In this document: in pieces, positions 38,106 through 46,963 of the stretch | Numbering within the stretch: the first letter of the stretch is position 1 | Layout: every line of letters starts with the position of its first letter | Assembly: GCA_020850535.1 (NCBI GenBank) | Contig: JADZEM010000123.1 | Coordinates: 124,001 to 188,000, forward strand | Direction: 5' to 3' | Origin: Chloroflexota bacterium | GTDB lineage: Bacteria > Chloroflexota > UBA6077 > JACCZL01 | Length of the DNA stretch: 64,000 nucleotides | Made by a program: the position numbers and the translations under genes | The notes under the pieces: model-generated | Databases searched by the model: none | The model's input: only the letters and a program-made list of their open reading frames with translations | What the model was told of the DNA's origin: nothing

Positions 38106-38561
38106 ATGCCGCCCCGCCCGATGCACCCGATTCTCAACAAGCCGCTCGAACACTCGACGCTCGAAAAGATCTGGATCCTGTTCGGGCGGGCGCTGCTGCT
38201 GCGCTGCCCGGCCTGCGGACAGTTTGGCATGTTTGCCGGGGTGTACAAGCTGAAGGAGACCTGCCCTGGCTGCGGCCTGCGGCTCCAGCGCGACGAGAGC
38301 GGCTACGAGCTGGGCGGCATGGCGATCAACCTGGTCGTCGCGGAGGGCCTGTGGGTGATCGGGTTCGTCTCGATCCTCTACCTGACCTGGCCGAACCCGC
38401 CCTGGGACGCTCTCCAGTGGGGCTCGGCGATCGTGATGGTGGCGCTGCCGCTGCTGCTGCTCCGGCATTCGCGGATGCTGGCACTGGCGCTCGATCTGCT
38501 GATCCGGCCGCCCGAGCGCAAGGAGCTGGTGCGGCCCCAGACGCCCCGCCCCGGGCAGTAG
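38106..38561 (+). CDS. DUF983 family membrane protein
   Basis: 151-aa protein of the DUF983 family. A Cys4 zinc-ribbon-like N-terminus (CPACGQFGMF, then CPGCGLRL) is followed by two or three hydrophobic segments (AINLVVAEGLWVIGF, AIVMVALPLLLL). The longer frame upstream is not credible; ATG 38106 (or ATG 38121) fits the family. DUF983 proteins often accompany cytochrome oxidase genes in proteobacteria, but none is here. The function is unknown. Confidence 0.85.
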   Translation: MPPRPMHPILNKPLEHSTLEKIWILFGRALLLRCPACGQFGMFAGVYKLKETCPGCGLRLQRDESGYELGGMAINLVVAEGLWVIGFVSILYLTWPNPPWDALQWGSAIVMVALPLLLLRHSRMLALALDLLIRPPERKELVRPQTPRPGQ

Positions 38562-38618
38562 TGACCTATACGAATCCCTCGCAGACGGGGCGAGGGAGAT
38601 CTGCGGCACCAGGTCGAT

Positions 38619-39224
38619 CTAGGGACGGTCGAGCGAATCGACCATCGTTTGCAGACGCATCTGGCAACGCAGAAGGCTGGGCGCTTCCTGGGCCGCCGCG
38701 GCCGGGCGCCAGGACGTGTTCACGAACTCGATCATGCGTCCTGTGTAGCCAGGACCGACGCTCCGTCCGCTTCCAGGCGATGGAACGAGATCCTCGCGAA
38801 CGGTTCTACGGCGAGAGCGACGCGCAAGATCAATCAGCGAGCGCTTGGGATCAGGCAATTGCTCAGGGTGCACCGGCACAATGCGAACGGAGATCCCCAG
38901 GAAGTCTGCCACGGACTCGCGGTCAGCGAGCAGCCACGCTTCCGCTTCGCAAACTGCAATCCGAAAACACATATGCTCGGACGGAGCAGGCAGCCAACAC
39001 GTTCGGACATCCCCCGGACAGGGGCCATCCTGGTCGAGATCGACGATCACGAGCCAGGGATCGAAAGCTGCCGCGCGATTGTAGCCGTCCAGGCTCGTGA
39101 GCAACGGGGCACGGCCGCGTCTACCGTAGACCGGTCCGACAGCCGCGCCGGCCTCTTCGAGGAGCCGCCGTCCGATTGCTTCATCTACCATGCCCTCAAC
39201 GGCACATGAAACTGCGACAACCAC
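38619..39224 (-). CDS. TOPRIM-like (DUF4276/RloB-like) partner of the AAA ATPase
   Basis: 201-aa protein with the sequence order of a TOPRIM nuclease-like fold: CAVEGMVDE (Glu10), VIVDLDQDG (D62, D64, D66), then EAEAWLLAD (93-101). The last third carries PKRSLIDLARRSRR and VGPGYTGRMIEFV, seen in DUF4276-type proteins next to ATPases. The GTG start is 3 nt past the stop of the ATPase gene, so the two are coupled. In OLD, PARIS (AriA/AriB) and RloA/RloB systems an ABC-type ATPase works with a TOPRIM effector that cuts nucleic acid or tRNA when triggered by phage. The same logic is inferred here. Confidence 0.65.
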   Translation of the reverse strand: MVVAVSCAVEGMVDEAIGRRLLEEAGAAVGPVYGRRGRAPLLTSLDGYNRAAAFDPWLVIVDLDQDGPCPGDVRTCWLPAPSEHMCFRIAVCEAEAWLLADRESVADFLGISVRIVPVHPEQLPDPKRSLIDLARRSRRRTVREDLVPSPGSGRSVGPGYTGRMIEFVNTSWRPAAAAQEAPSLLRCQMRLQTMVDSLDRP

Positions 39225-39227
39225 CGC

Positions 39228-40388
39228 TCACGTACCGAACAAGGCGAGTTGAATTACATCAGGGGGCTGCGTCATTGGCAGAAGCGCATCAGCGAGGCTG
39301 ACGCCACCATCGAGGAGCGGCTGGATCATCTTGAAGTCTCCAGCAGGCTGCACAACCGTGCCTTCTTCGCCGGGGCGCAGCACCAGGACTTCATCCAGGC
39401 GGATGCCGGGGTCTTCGAGCAAATCCCGAGAGTGGCTGCTGCACACAATCTGGCGGTTCGCCCGACGCTGCACCCGGTACAGCAACTGAGGCAGCACCTT
39501 GACGACTCCGGGGTGTAGTGAGAGTTCAGGTTCTTCAAGAAGCAGTGGTCCGGTCCCGTCCAGAACCGCCCAGAGCAGCCCCATCAACCGCAACGTTCCA
39601 TCCGAGAACTGATCCTCTGTTTGCCACGCGCCAGTCGGCCGCCAGTGCTTGTATTTGCCGCGCATGTGGGGCGTTCCGCGCGCATCTCGCCACAACTCGA
39701 TCTCGGAGAGTTGTGGGACGGCAATGCTCAAGGCTTGCTGTACACGTCGCAATCGGGCCTGACGGACCTTCTCAGACGTCCGCGTAACCTGCTCTAAGAA
39801 GTCTCCGCCGAACGGATCTTCGACCCGTCCGATGGAGCGATCAGGCTCGCGCACCAGCTGCGGCACCATATGGCGATACCGTACCGAATCGAAGAAGTCA
39901 GCCACATCGCGAAACTGGCGATTCTGGTTGATCTGCTCCAGATGGGTCTGGGTCAGTCGCTCGGGGTCAACCTCATCCTCAGCATCAGGGCGCTCAAGAA
40001 GGGACACGCCACGCCGAACGATTCGCTCATGCGTGATCATGGGTCTGCGCTGATTGTCCTGCGTAAACCGAAGCTCGTACTCCCAGAGATCACGCTCGTC
40101 GTTCGTGCCGAACCCGGCGCGAACAACAACCTCAGGATAGCGTCGCGCGGCGAGGCTGCGAAGGCGTGACACGCCGCCACGCTTCCCAACGGCAGCCTGG
40201 AAGCCGCCGCCAACAGCGACAACATCACGCAGGAACTTGATGGCATCCAGGAGGTTCGACTTCCCAGAAGCATTCGGACCTACCAGGAAGACACGCTGCT
40301 GCAAGGCAACATCCGCGCGCGTGAAGTTGCGCCAGTTCTCCAGATGGAGAGCCGTGAACCTTGTCGGTCGCGGGGTGGCATCTGTCAC
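39228..40388 (-). CDS. ABC-type AAA ATPase (AAA_15/21, OLD/RloA-like)
   Basis: 386-aa ATPase from GTG 40388; the frame is open to 40496 but the family N-terminus (FTALHLENWRNF) fits the GTG. Walker A GPNASGKS at residues 37-44, an ABC signature-like FSDGTLRL, Walker B LLLEEPELSLHP from about 282, and an H-loop CSSHSRDLL. The middle has no long coiled coil, unlike SMC or RecF. Proteins of this type are the sensor/ATPase half of OLD, RloA/AbiL and PARIS anti-phage systems. It heads a two-gene unit with the TOPRIM-like gene and diverges from a 165-aa unknown gene. Confidence 0.85.
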   Translation of the reverse strand: MTDATPRPTRFTALHLENWRNFTRADVALQQRVFLVGPNASGKSNLLDAIKFLRDVVAVGGGFQAAVGKRGGVSRLRSLAARRYPEVVVRAGFGTNDERDLWEYELRFTQDNQRRPMITHERIVRRGVSLLERPDAEDEVDPERLTQTHLEQINQNRQFRDVADFFDSVRYRHMVPQLVREPDRSIGRVEDPFGGDFLEQVTRTSEKVRQARLRRVQQALSIAVPQLSEIELWRDARGTPHMRGKYKHWRPTGAWQTEDQFSDGTLRLMGLLWAVLDGTGPLLLEEPELSLHPGVVKVLPQLLYRVQRRANRQIVCSSHSRDLLEDPGIRLDEVLVLRPGEEGTVVQPAGDFKMIQPLLDGGVSLADALLPMTQPPDVIQLALFGT

Positions 40389-40627
40389 GCTGACGTTCCA
40401 TCTTCTGTATGGGTAAACTGGTCGGATTGCGCCAACGAAGCATAACGGATGTGCAGGTACGAGCAGCGACCAGGGAGGGATTCTCGAGTCACTCACTAGA
40501 CTTACTTGACTTTCGTGTAACCTGCCCGGTATCCTCTCCGGTCAACGGTGCTGTCCTGGGGCATGTCTCGCTCGGCTGACGTCACGCTGCCCCATTCCCT
40601 GGCAGCATGACCTTCGGAGTGGCGTGC

Positions 40628-41125
40628 ATGGCGGATCAGACCAACGGGCAGCCCGGCGGACAGGTGGCCGTGGCCGACAGGCAGACGGTTGTGGCTGACA
40701 GGCAGACGGCCGTCTCCGACAGGCAGGCGGCCGTGGCCAGCGGACCGGTGGCGAATCCTCAGCTTGCGCTGGCGTACGGGCGTGTCCTCGGTGGTGACAC
40801 CGGCTTCGCACAGGTCTGGTTCGATCAAGCGGTGCTGGACAAGTACCGCGCGGCCACCGGGTATCGGGTCATTCGGACCAACTCGGCCGGCCGGGTGCAG
40901 ATCCGGGGCGGCTGGACGCTCGACTTCGGCATCGCGGACGACGGCCGCCTGATCCACGCGTCGGCGTCCGACCTGGCCCAGCGGCTGCCAGCCGCCGAGC
41001 GCCGGCACTGGACCGGATACCTCATCGGGCTGCCGGTCAGCCCGACGTTCCTGACGATGCGCCTGGGCGCGGGGCACTGCCTGGACGATGGCGAGATCCG
41101 GGAGTGGCGCGAGGCGGCCGACTAG
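40628..41125 (+). CDS. Unknown protein with an N-terminal 7-residue repeat
   Basis: 165-aa protein of no family I recognise. I take ATG 40628 because GGAG precedes it; ATG 40607 is possible but lacks a site. Residues about 15-40 are three copies of a 7-residue unit (VAVADRQT, VVADRQT, AVSDRQA), encoded by 21-bp repeats at ~40663-40735. The rest (VWFDQAVLDKYRAATGYRVIRTNSAG, in pieces; WTLDFGIADDGRLIHAS; RHWTGYLIGLP) is a compact hydrophilic domain without membrane segments. It lies 144 nt before the rhodanese gene on the same strand. Confidence 0.65.
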   Translation: MADQTNGQPGGQVAVADRQTVVADRQTAVSDRQAAVASGPVANPQLALAYGRVLGGDTGFAQVWFDQAVLDKYRAATGYRVIRTNSAGRVQIRGGWTLDFGIADDGRLIHASASDLAQRLPAAERRHWTGYLIGLPVSPTFLTMRLGAGHCLDDGEIREWREAAD

Positions 41126-41269
41126 CGACGGCCAACGAACGAGAGCCTGAGGGACGGTCGGCAGGTGCGAGCCGACCGTGTGGGCGCTGCGCGAGCGGTC
41201 GCGTGGCGGCAAGTGCGCCGACGGCAGTGCATGCGCTGGACGGTGCGATCTCCAGGGGGGAGCGGAAGC

Positions 41270-42127
41270 ATGGCGACGGAGTACGCGAACGGAGCGGCCC
41301 TCGTTTCGACGGACTGGGTGGCCGAGAACCTGAACAACCCGGCCGTCCGGCTGATCGAGGTCGATGTTGACACGACGGCCTACGATCAGGGGCACATCCC
41401 CGGGGCAGTCGGCTTCAACTGGGCGACGCAGCTCACGGACCAGATCCGCCGGGACATCCCGCCGAAGGCGCAGTGGGAGGCCCTGCTGAGCGAGGCGGGC
41501 GTCTGGCCGGACCTGAAGATCGTCTTCTACGGCGACAACAACAACTGGTTCGCGGCCTACGCGTACTGGGTGGCGCGGCTGTACGGCCACACCGACGTGG
41601 CATTGATGAACGGCGGGCGCAAGAAGTGGGAGCTTGAGGGGCGCTCGCTGGTCACCGACGCGCCGAGCGTCAAGCCCTCGAAGTACCAGGCGAAGGATCT
41701 GGATCTGGCGTTCCGGGCCTTCCAGCGTGAGGTGCTCGACTACGTCGGCGCGAACGGCGGCAAGGCGCTGGTGGACGTGCGCTCGCCGGCCGAGTTCAGC
41801 GGCGAGATCGTGGCGCCTCCAGGGCTGCCGGAGACGGCGCAGCGGGCCGGGCACATCCCAGGGGCCAGCAACATCCCGTGGGCGCAGACGGTCAACGAGG
41901 ACGGCACGTTCAAGTCGGCTGACGACCTGAAGACGCTGTACTCCGCGAAGGGCATCACGCCAGACAAGGACGTCGTGGCCTACTGCCGCATCGGCGAGCG
42001 GTCCTCGCACTCCTGGTTCGTGCTGTCGCAGTTGCTGGGCTTCCCGAAGGTCCGTAACTACGACGGCTCCTGGACGGAGTGGGGCAGCATCATCGGCGCG
42101 CCGATCGACAACCCGGCTGCCTCCTGA
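41270..42127 (+). CDS. Two-domain rhodanese, thiosulfate/mercaptopyruvate sulfurtransferase
   Basis: 285-aa sulfurtransferase with tandem rhodanese domains. The ATG at 41270 follows AGGGGGGAG. The first domain is inactive (GDNNNWFAA at the active-site loop). The second has catalytic Cys239 in YCRIGERSSH, a loop close to the CRxGxR of thiosulfate sulfurtransferases. EVDVDTTAYDQGHIPGAV and VDVRSPAEFSGE are typical. It moves sulfur from thiosulfate to cyanide or another thiophile. A 131-bp repeat lies downstream. Confidence 0.92.
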   Translation: MATEYANGAALVSTDWVAENLNNPAVRLIEVDVDTTAYDQGHIPGAVGFNWATQLTDQIRRDIPPKAQWEALLSEAGVWPDLKIVFYGDNNNWFAAYAYWVARLYGHTDVALMNGGRKKWELEGRSLVTDAPSVKPSKYQAKDLDLAFRAFQREVLDYVGANGGKALVDVRSPAEFSGEIVAPPGLPETAQRAGHIPGASNIPWAQTVNEDGTFKSADDLKTLYSAKGITPDKDVVAYCRIGERSSHSWFVLSQLLGFPKVRNYDGSWTEWGSIIGAPIDNPAAS

Positions 42128-42261
42128 TCTCGCCGCCGCTCCAGGCGGCTCCTGCATCTCTGCGCCGAACGACCGCATGGCGCTTGAGCCTGTGCGGTCG
42201 TTCGTCTATGAAACATCTGGTTGAGCAGGGCGATTGCATGACGAGCACGTCCTGCGGCCTC

Positions 42262-42392
42262 GTCGGGGACTGAAGTCCCCGCCTACCGTCACAGCGTCGC
42301 TGCGCGACGGCCGCCGGGAACGGCAGGCACTGGTGCGACTGGAGCGTCGCGCAGCGACTGCAGGATGGTAGGCGGGGCTTTCAAGCCCCGAC
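42262..42392. repeat. 131-bp MITE-like palindromic element, copy 2
   Basis: The left end is GTCGGGGACTGAAGTCCCCG and the right end CGGGGCTTTCAAGCCCCGAC, with the internal GTCGCTGCGCGACG and GGAGCGTCGCGCAGCGACTG blocks. The length is the same as copy 1 (3761-3891). It occupies nearly half of the 316-bp gap between the rhodanese and the small membrane protein gene; nothing else is seen in that gap. Confidence 0.85.
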
Positions 42393-42443
42393 GCGGCGGC
42401 ACAACGACGTCAACATGCGATTGGCCTGTCGCGACAAGATGGA

Positions 42444-42728
42444 CTAGAAGCGGGAGCGGCGGCCGAGCAGCTCTGAGGCCCGGGGGCGGAACCGTTCGCG
42501 GGTGAGCTGGTCGCCGGGGACGCGCGTCTCAGGCAGGTGCACGTCCATCGGCACGGGCTTCATCAGCGCCCGCCAGACCAGCCAGCCGAGGATCAGCAGG
42601 CCCATCACGACGGCCAGAATCGGGCCGGCCGTCGCCAGGAGCGAGCCGGGCGCTGGAAAGATCGTGCCGGCCGCCACGCCGGCGCTCGTGCCGCCAACCG
42701 GGGTTGCGTAGAACAGGATCTCGGTCAT
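42444..42728 (-). CDS. Small single-pass membrane protein, 94 aa
   Basis: The start is ATG 42728 with GGAG 7-8 nt upstream; the frame upstream is not coding. Residues about 29-52 form one membrane helix (PILAVVMGLLILGWLVW) between a short N-terminal Gly/Ala segment and a basic C-terminus (RERFRPRASELLGRR). I do not recognise the family. It is last in the regulator-RND2 operon, and small membrane partners of RND pumps (AcrZ-like) are known. That role here is only a possibility. Confidence 0.6.
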   Translation of the reverse strand: MTEILFYATPVGGTSAGVAAGTIFPAPGSLLATAGPILAVVMGLLILGWLVWRALMKPVPMDVHLPETRVPGDQLTRERFRPRASELLGRRSRF

Positions 42729-42869
42729 CGTGGGTGCTCCAGATGCGGCGGTTTGAGGATGCCGCCGCTGCAATTGACTCGCCAGGCAGAGTTGCAAGGG
42801 CCGGGCCAGCGTGCGCCGTCACGAGGCATGGCTCATCACGGGCGGTACCCGATCACGGGCGATACCCGA

Positions 42870-45800
42870 TCACGGCCCGTGGCCGACCACCAGCCGTGGC
42901 CGACGGTGGCCGCCGCGCGCTGGCGCCACCCGCTCCGAGGCCAGCGCAGCCCCGCCCGAGACCGGGAGCGGCGCGCTCGACGTGCGGCCGGCCGGCCGTG
43001 TCGCTGGCCGTGACGGACGCTCGCCATGGCCCTGGCCGCCTCGCCCAGGCCGTCCGCCCAGGAACGGCAGGTGCAGCTCGAAGCGCGACAGGCGGCCCAG
43101 CAGTGTGCTCAGGCTGTCGAAGTAGGTGTAGGCCACCGGCACGTACAACAGCGAGAGGAACGTGCTGGTCGCCATGCCGCCCACCAGCACCGCGCCGAGC
43201 GGCGCGCGCATCTCACCGCCGTCGCCCCACTTGAGCGCGACGGGGATCATGCTCAGGATCAACACCGCCGAGGTCATCAGGATCGGGCGGAGGCGGTGCG
43301 GCCCGGCCAGCTCCAGCGCCGAGATCCGGTCCATCCCATCACGGCGCAGGTCGTTCGTACGGTCCACCAGCAGGATCGCGTTCTTGCCGACAAGGCCGAA
43401 CAGGGCGATCAACCCGATGAAGGCCGGCACGCTGAGCGTCTGGTTGAAGGCCAGCAGGCCCAGGAACGCGCCAACCGACGCCAGCGGCAGCGCCGTCAGG
43501 ATCAGGAGCGGCTGCAGCCAGCTCTCGTAGAGGACCGTCAGCACCATGTACATCAGCACGATAGACAGGCCCAGCCCGATGCCGAGCTGTCGGAACGAGC
43601 TGGCCTGCTCGTCGCCCTGCCCCGCGAACGACCAGTGGCTGCCGGCCGGCAGCGCCATGCCGTTCAGCACCTCGGTTGCCGCTCTCGTCGCCGAACCAAG
43701 TGGCACGCCGTTTGGCTCCGCGCCGATGGTTGCCACGCGCTGACGGTTGACGCGGGTGATCTTGATCGGCTTGTTCTCGATGCTCTCGGTGGCAACCTGC
43801 CGGATGGTCAGCATGGTGGCGCCCGGCTGGGTGCCGCCAACCGCCACACCTGCACCCTGGCCGCGCCGGATCAGCGGGAGGTCAGACACGGCTTCCGTGT
43901 TGTAGCGCAGGCTGTCCGGCAGGCGAACCCGAACGTCGCGCTCCTTGCCGCTGGCCTCCGTCCACTTCCCGACCACCTGCCCCTGATAGGCGATCCGCAC
44001 GGCGTTGCCGACGGTCTGCGTCGAGAGGCCGAGGTCCATCAGGCGGTTGGCGTTCGGCTTGAGGGTCATCTCTGGGGCGGCCGACATGTTGTTCGTCACG
44101 TCGGCCAGCTCAGGGCGGGCGGCCAGCGTCCTGCTGGCCGTGTTGGCCAGCCCAGTCAGGGTGTCGAGGTCGTTGCCGAAGATGCGGACCGTCACTGGCT
44201 GGCCCTGGCCGCCCGCGCGCATCCCGCCGAGCCGCGCCTGCATGCCGGGCACGATCTGCTCGCCGACATCCGAGACGGCCTGGCCGACCTGGTTGCTGGT
44301 GCGCGCGCGGCTGCTGGTCTCGCCCACGTCCAGCGTCAGCGAGATGAAGCGAGACTCGCGGTCGAAGTCGGTATCGCCGCGCCCGACGACCACGTAGGCC
44401 GTCTGAATCTCGGGGAAGCGCTCCTTGTCGAGCAGGAGCAGCTCCCAGCGCTTGGCGGCACGGTCGGCGGCCTCCAGCGCGGTGCCAGCCGGCAGCTCGC
44501 CGATGACGGTCACGGTGTCCTTGTTGATGTCGGGCACGAACTCGGTGCCCAGGCGTGGCAACACCACGAAGTTGATCCCGAAGACGGCGGCGGCCAGCAG
44601 CATCACGACCGGACGGTGCCGCAATGACCAGTGCAGGACACGGGTGTACACGCCCTCGAAGAAGCGGTAGGCCGGCTCCCAGAAACCGCCGATCCGCGCC
44701 AGCAGGCCGTGCTCGTGGGCCGTCGTCAGCCAGCGTGAGGCGAACAGCGGGGTCAGGGTGAAGCTGACCAGCAGCGAGGCCAGCGTGGCGGCCACCATGA
44801 CGATGGCGAACGACCGCAGGAACGCCCCGGTAATGCCGGTGATGAAGATGATCGGTCCCCAGACGGCCACGTCCACCATGGTGATGGCGATCGCCGCCAG
44901 CCCGATCTCGGAGCGGCCGTCGATGGCCGCCGACTTCGGGTCTTTGCCCCGCTCCAGGTGGGTGAAGATGTTCTCCAGCACCACGATGGAGTCGTCCACG
45001 AGCACGCCGATGGCCGTCGTCAGGCCGATCAACGTCATCGTGTTGAGGGTCAGCCCGAGCACCTTCATGACGATCAGGGCGACCAGCAGTGAGCTGGGGA
45101 TCGCCACCATCACGATGATGGTGCTGCGGAGGCTGTGCAGGAAGAAGAAGAGGACGACGCCGGTGATGAGTGCGGCCAGCACCAGCTCTTCCTCGACGCC
45201 CACGACGGTCTGGCGGACCGCGTGGCTCTGGTCAACAGCCACACCCAGCGTGAACCCGGTCGGCAGCTCCTTGCCCACCTGCTCCACGACGGGCCGGACC
45301 TTGTCCACCGTCTGCGTGATGTTGGCGCTCGACTGCTTGAAGACCAGCAGGCCGGCGGCCGGCTGGCCGTTGACGCGCACGGTCTCCTCGGCTTCCTTGC
45401 CGCCGAGGTAGACCTTCGCGACGTTCCGCAGCTCGGTGCTGAAGCCGTCTGGCGAGGTGACGGGCATCGCGCCGAGGGCGTTCAGATCCGTCTCGCGGGA
45501 GTCGATGCTCAGCGTAACCTTACGAGTGTTGTCGCCGGTGCCGGTCTTGACGTCGCCACCGGACGTGCTGAGGAACTGGCCCCGCACGGCGCTCGCCACG
45601 TCGGTGATGGTCAGGCCGTAGGCGCGCAGCTTCTCAGGATCGATCTCGACCTGCACCTCGGGCGTGCGCCCGCCGACCATGACGACGCGGCCCACGCCGT
45701 CGACCGTCTCGATGCGCGGTCGCACGATGTCGTCGGCCATGCGGTAGAGCTGGACCGGATCGCCGGTGCTGGACGTGACGCTCAGGTAGAGCACGGGCAC

Positions 45801-46205
45801 GTCGTTGAGGTCGAGCTTGACGAAGCTCGGCTCCTCGGCGTCGGTCGGGAGGTCACGGCGGACGCCGCTGACGCGCCGCTCCACGTCGCTGGCGGCGGTG
45901 TCGACATCCACGCCTTCGTTGAACTCGACGGTGACGGTGGCGAGGCTGTTCCGCGAGACCGAGGTGATGGTCTTGATGTTGCCGAGGCCGGCCACGGCGT
46001 CCTCGATGCGCCGCGCCACCTGCTCCTCAACCGACCGCGCGCTGGCGCCAGGGTACACCACCTGCACCGTGACAATCGGCAGGTTGAGCTCGGGGTTCTG
46101 CTCCAGCCCCAGGCTGGTGTAGCTGACGACCCCGAACAGGACCAGGGCAAGCGTCACGGTCAGGGCCACCACGGGCCGGAACACCGCGATTCTGGTCAGA
46201 CTCAT
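42870..46205 (-). CDS. AcrB-like RND efflux transporter, RND2
   Basis: 1111-aa RND pump and paralog of RND1. The frame is open 94 codons further, but the family N-terminus (MSLTRIAVFRPVVALTVTL) fixes ATG 46205. Motifs: LGLEQNPELNLP, GVLVDDSIVVLENIF, AIDGRSEIGLAA, GKNAILLVDRTNDLRRDG. Its start overlaps the stop of the receiver-only regulator by 4 nt. No membrane-fusion or outer-membrane partner is encoded nearby. The Pro/Arg-rich C-terminal tail resembles that of RND1. Confidence 0.93.
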   Translation of the reverse strand: MSLTRIAVFRPVVALTVTLALVLFGVVSYTSLGLEQNPELNLPIVTVQVVYPGASARSVEEQVARRIEDAVAGLGNIKTITSVSRNSLATVTVEFNEGVDVDTAASDVERRVSGVRRDLPTDAEEPSFVKLDLNDVPVLYLSVTSSTGDPVQLYRMADDIVRPRIETVDGVGRVVMVGGRTPEVQVEIDPEKLRAYGLTITDVASAVRGQFLSTSGGDVKTGTGDNTRKVTLSIDSRETDLNALGAMPVTSPDGFSTELRNVAKVYLGGKEAEETVRVNGQPAAGLLVFKQSSANITQTVDKVRPVVEQVGKELPTGFTLGVAVDQSHAVRQTVVGVEEELVLAALITGVVLFFFLHSLRSTIIVMVAIPSSLLVALIVMKVLGLTLNTMTLIGLTTAIGVLVDDSIVVLENIFTHLERGKDPKSAAIDGRSEIGLAAIAITMVDVAVWGPIIFITGITGAFLRSFAIVMVAATLASLLVSFTLTPLFASRWLTTAHEHGLLARIGGFWEPAYRFFEGVYTRVLHWSLRHRPVVMLLAAAVFGINFVVLPRLGTEFVPDINKDTVTVIGELPAGTALEAADRAAKRWELLLLDKERFPEIQTAYVVVGRGDTDFDRESRFISLTLDVGETSSRARTSNQVGQAVSDVGEQIVPGMQARLGGMRAGGQGQPVTVRIFGNDLDTLTGLANTASRTLAARPELADVTNNMSAAPEMTLKPNANRLMDLGLSTQTVGNAVRIAYQGQVVGKWTEASGKERDVRVRLPDSLRYNTEAVSDLPLIRRGQGAGVAVGGTQPGATMLTIRQVATESIENKPIKITRVNRQRVATIGAEPNGVPLGSATRAATEVLNGMALPAGSHWSFAGQGDEQASSFRQLGIGLGLSIVLMYMVLTVLYESWLQPLLILTALPLASVGAFLGLLAFNQTLSVPAFIGLIALFGLVGKNAILLVDRTNDLRRDGMDRISALELAGPHRLRPILMTSAVLILSMIPVALKWGDGGEMRAPLGAVLVGGMATSTFLSLLYVPVAYTYFDSLSTLLGRLSRFELHLPFLGGRPGRGGQGHGERPSRPATRPAGRTSSAPLPVSGGAALASERVAPARGGHRRPRLVVGHGP

Positions 46206-46681
46206 GGGAGCACCCTCTCTGCGTTGCGCGTCGGCCGCCCGGGTCCAACTGGCCCGGCGACAGCGGCCGACGTTGTGTCGGTGGCGGCGTCCGGAGCATC
46301 GCTGGCAGGCCCGGCGGCCGGGCCTGCGATGGCGCTCCGGAGGGCGTCGTAGCCGGCGTCCTTCAGCACGAACTCGTGCGCGCCGGCCGTCAGGAGCGTC
46401 CACTTGCGCTCGGGGTAGATGCCCAGGGCGACGATCCTCGTCAAAGGGAGGCGCGAGCGCAGCAGCCTGATGACCGCTTCGCTGCACAGGCCCGGCAGAT
46501 CGGCGTCCACCAGCGCGACATCAGGCGTTGCTTCGGCGGCCTGGGCCAGCCCGTTCTCGCCGCGCGTCGCCAGCCCGACGACACGCAGGCCCGGCATGTT
46601 GCCGACGAGGGCCTTGAGGCCGCGCCCGACGGCCGGGTGACGGTCGATGATGAGGACGCGCTGGGGGGTTGAAGCGATCAT
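46202..46681 (-). CDS. Receiver-only response regulator (NarL-type receiver)
   Basis: 159-aa protein with one receiver domain: acidic pocket in VLIIDRHPAVG, phospho-acceptor Asp in ALVDADLPG, and Lys in VLKDAGYD. No DNA-binding domain follows; instead there are ~40 Ala/Pro/Asp-rich residues. The start is ATG 46681 with AGGA upstream, and the longer frame is not credible. It is translationally coupled to RND2 (ATGA). It may signal through protein contacts or a separate output protein. Confidence 0.82.
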   Translation of the reverse strand: MIASTPQRVLIIDRHPAVGRGLKALVGNMPGLRVVGLATRGENGLAQAAEATPDVALVDADLPGLCSEAVIRLLRSRLPLTRIVALGIYPERKWTLLTAGAHEFVLKDAGYDALRSAIAGPAAGPASDAPDAATDTTSAAVAGPVGPGRPTRNAERVLP

Positions 46682-46740
46682 GGGGCTGTCCTGGGCGAGA
46701 GCGCCTCTGATGCCATTGTCGGTCTGGGGCGAGCGGTGCG

Positions 46741-46857
46741 CCCTGGTCTGGGGGAGAGTCCAGGGGACCAGACTTCGGGCCAGACCAGGGCCAGGCATGG
46801 TCCAGGTCGGAGTCCAGGGCGGTCCTGGTCCTCGGCCTGGACCCTCCCCGGGGAGGG
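46741..46857. promoter_or_regulatory. Hairpin-rich leader between the regulator and aroE-like genes
   Basis: Three inverted repeats lie in series: CCCTGGTCTG / CAGACCAGGG (46741-46750, 46781-46790), GGTCCAGG / CCTGGACC (46799-46806, 46836-46843), and a perfect 16-bp palindrome CCCTCCCCGGGGAGGG (46842-46857). In the minus direction they form the region upstream of the RND2 operon start. They could act as an mRNA leader structure or a protein-binding site. Confidence 0.5.
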
Positions 46858-46949
46858 CAGGCATCTTGTCCCCCCTTGTCGGGAAGCGATGCCGGGGCGG
46901 CGAAGATCGCCGCGCTCCCAGCGAGTCAACAGCGTGGCACGGGCCGCGC

Positions 46950-46955
46950 TACAAT
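46950..46955 (+). promoter_or_regulatory. -10 box of the aroE-like gene, leaderless transcript likely
   Basis: TACAAT ends 8 nt before the GTG at 46964, so transcription would start at or next to the start codon. No ribosome site is present. A -35 box (TCAACA, 46926-46931) is poor. The reading as a leaderless mRNA is inferred. Confidence 0.45.
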
Positions 46956-46963
46956 CCCCCGCC

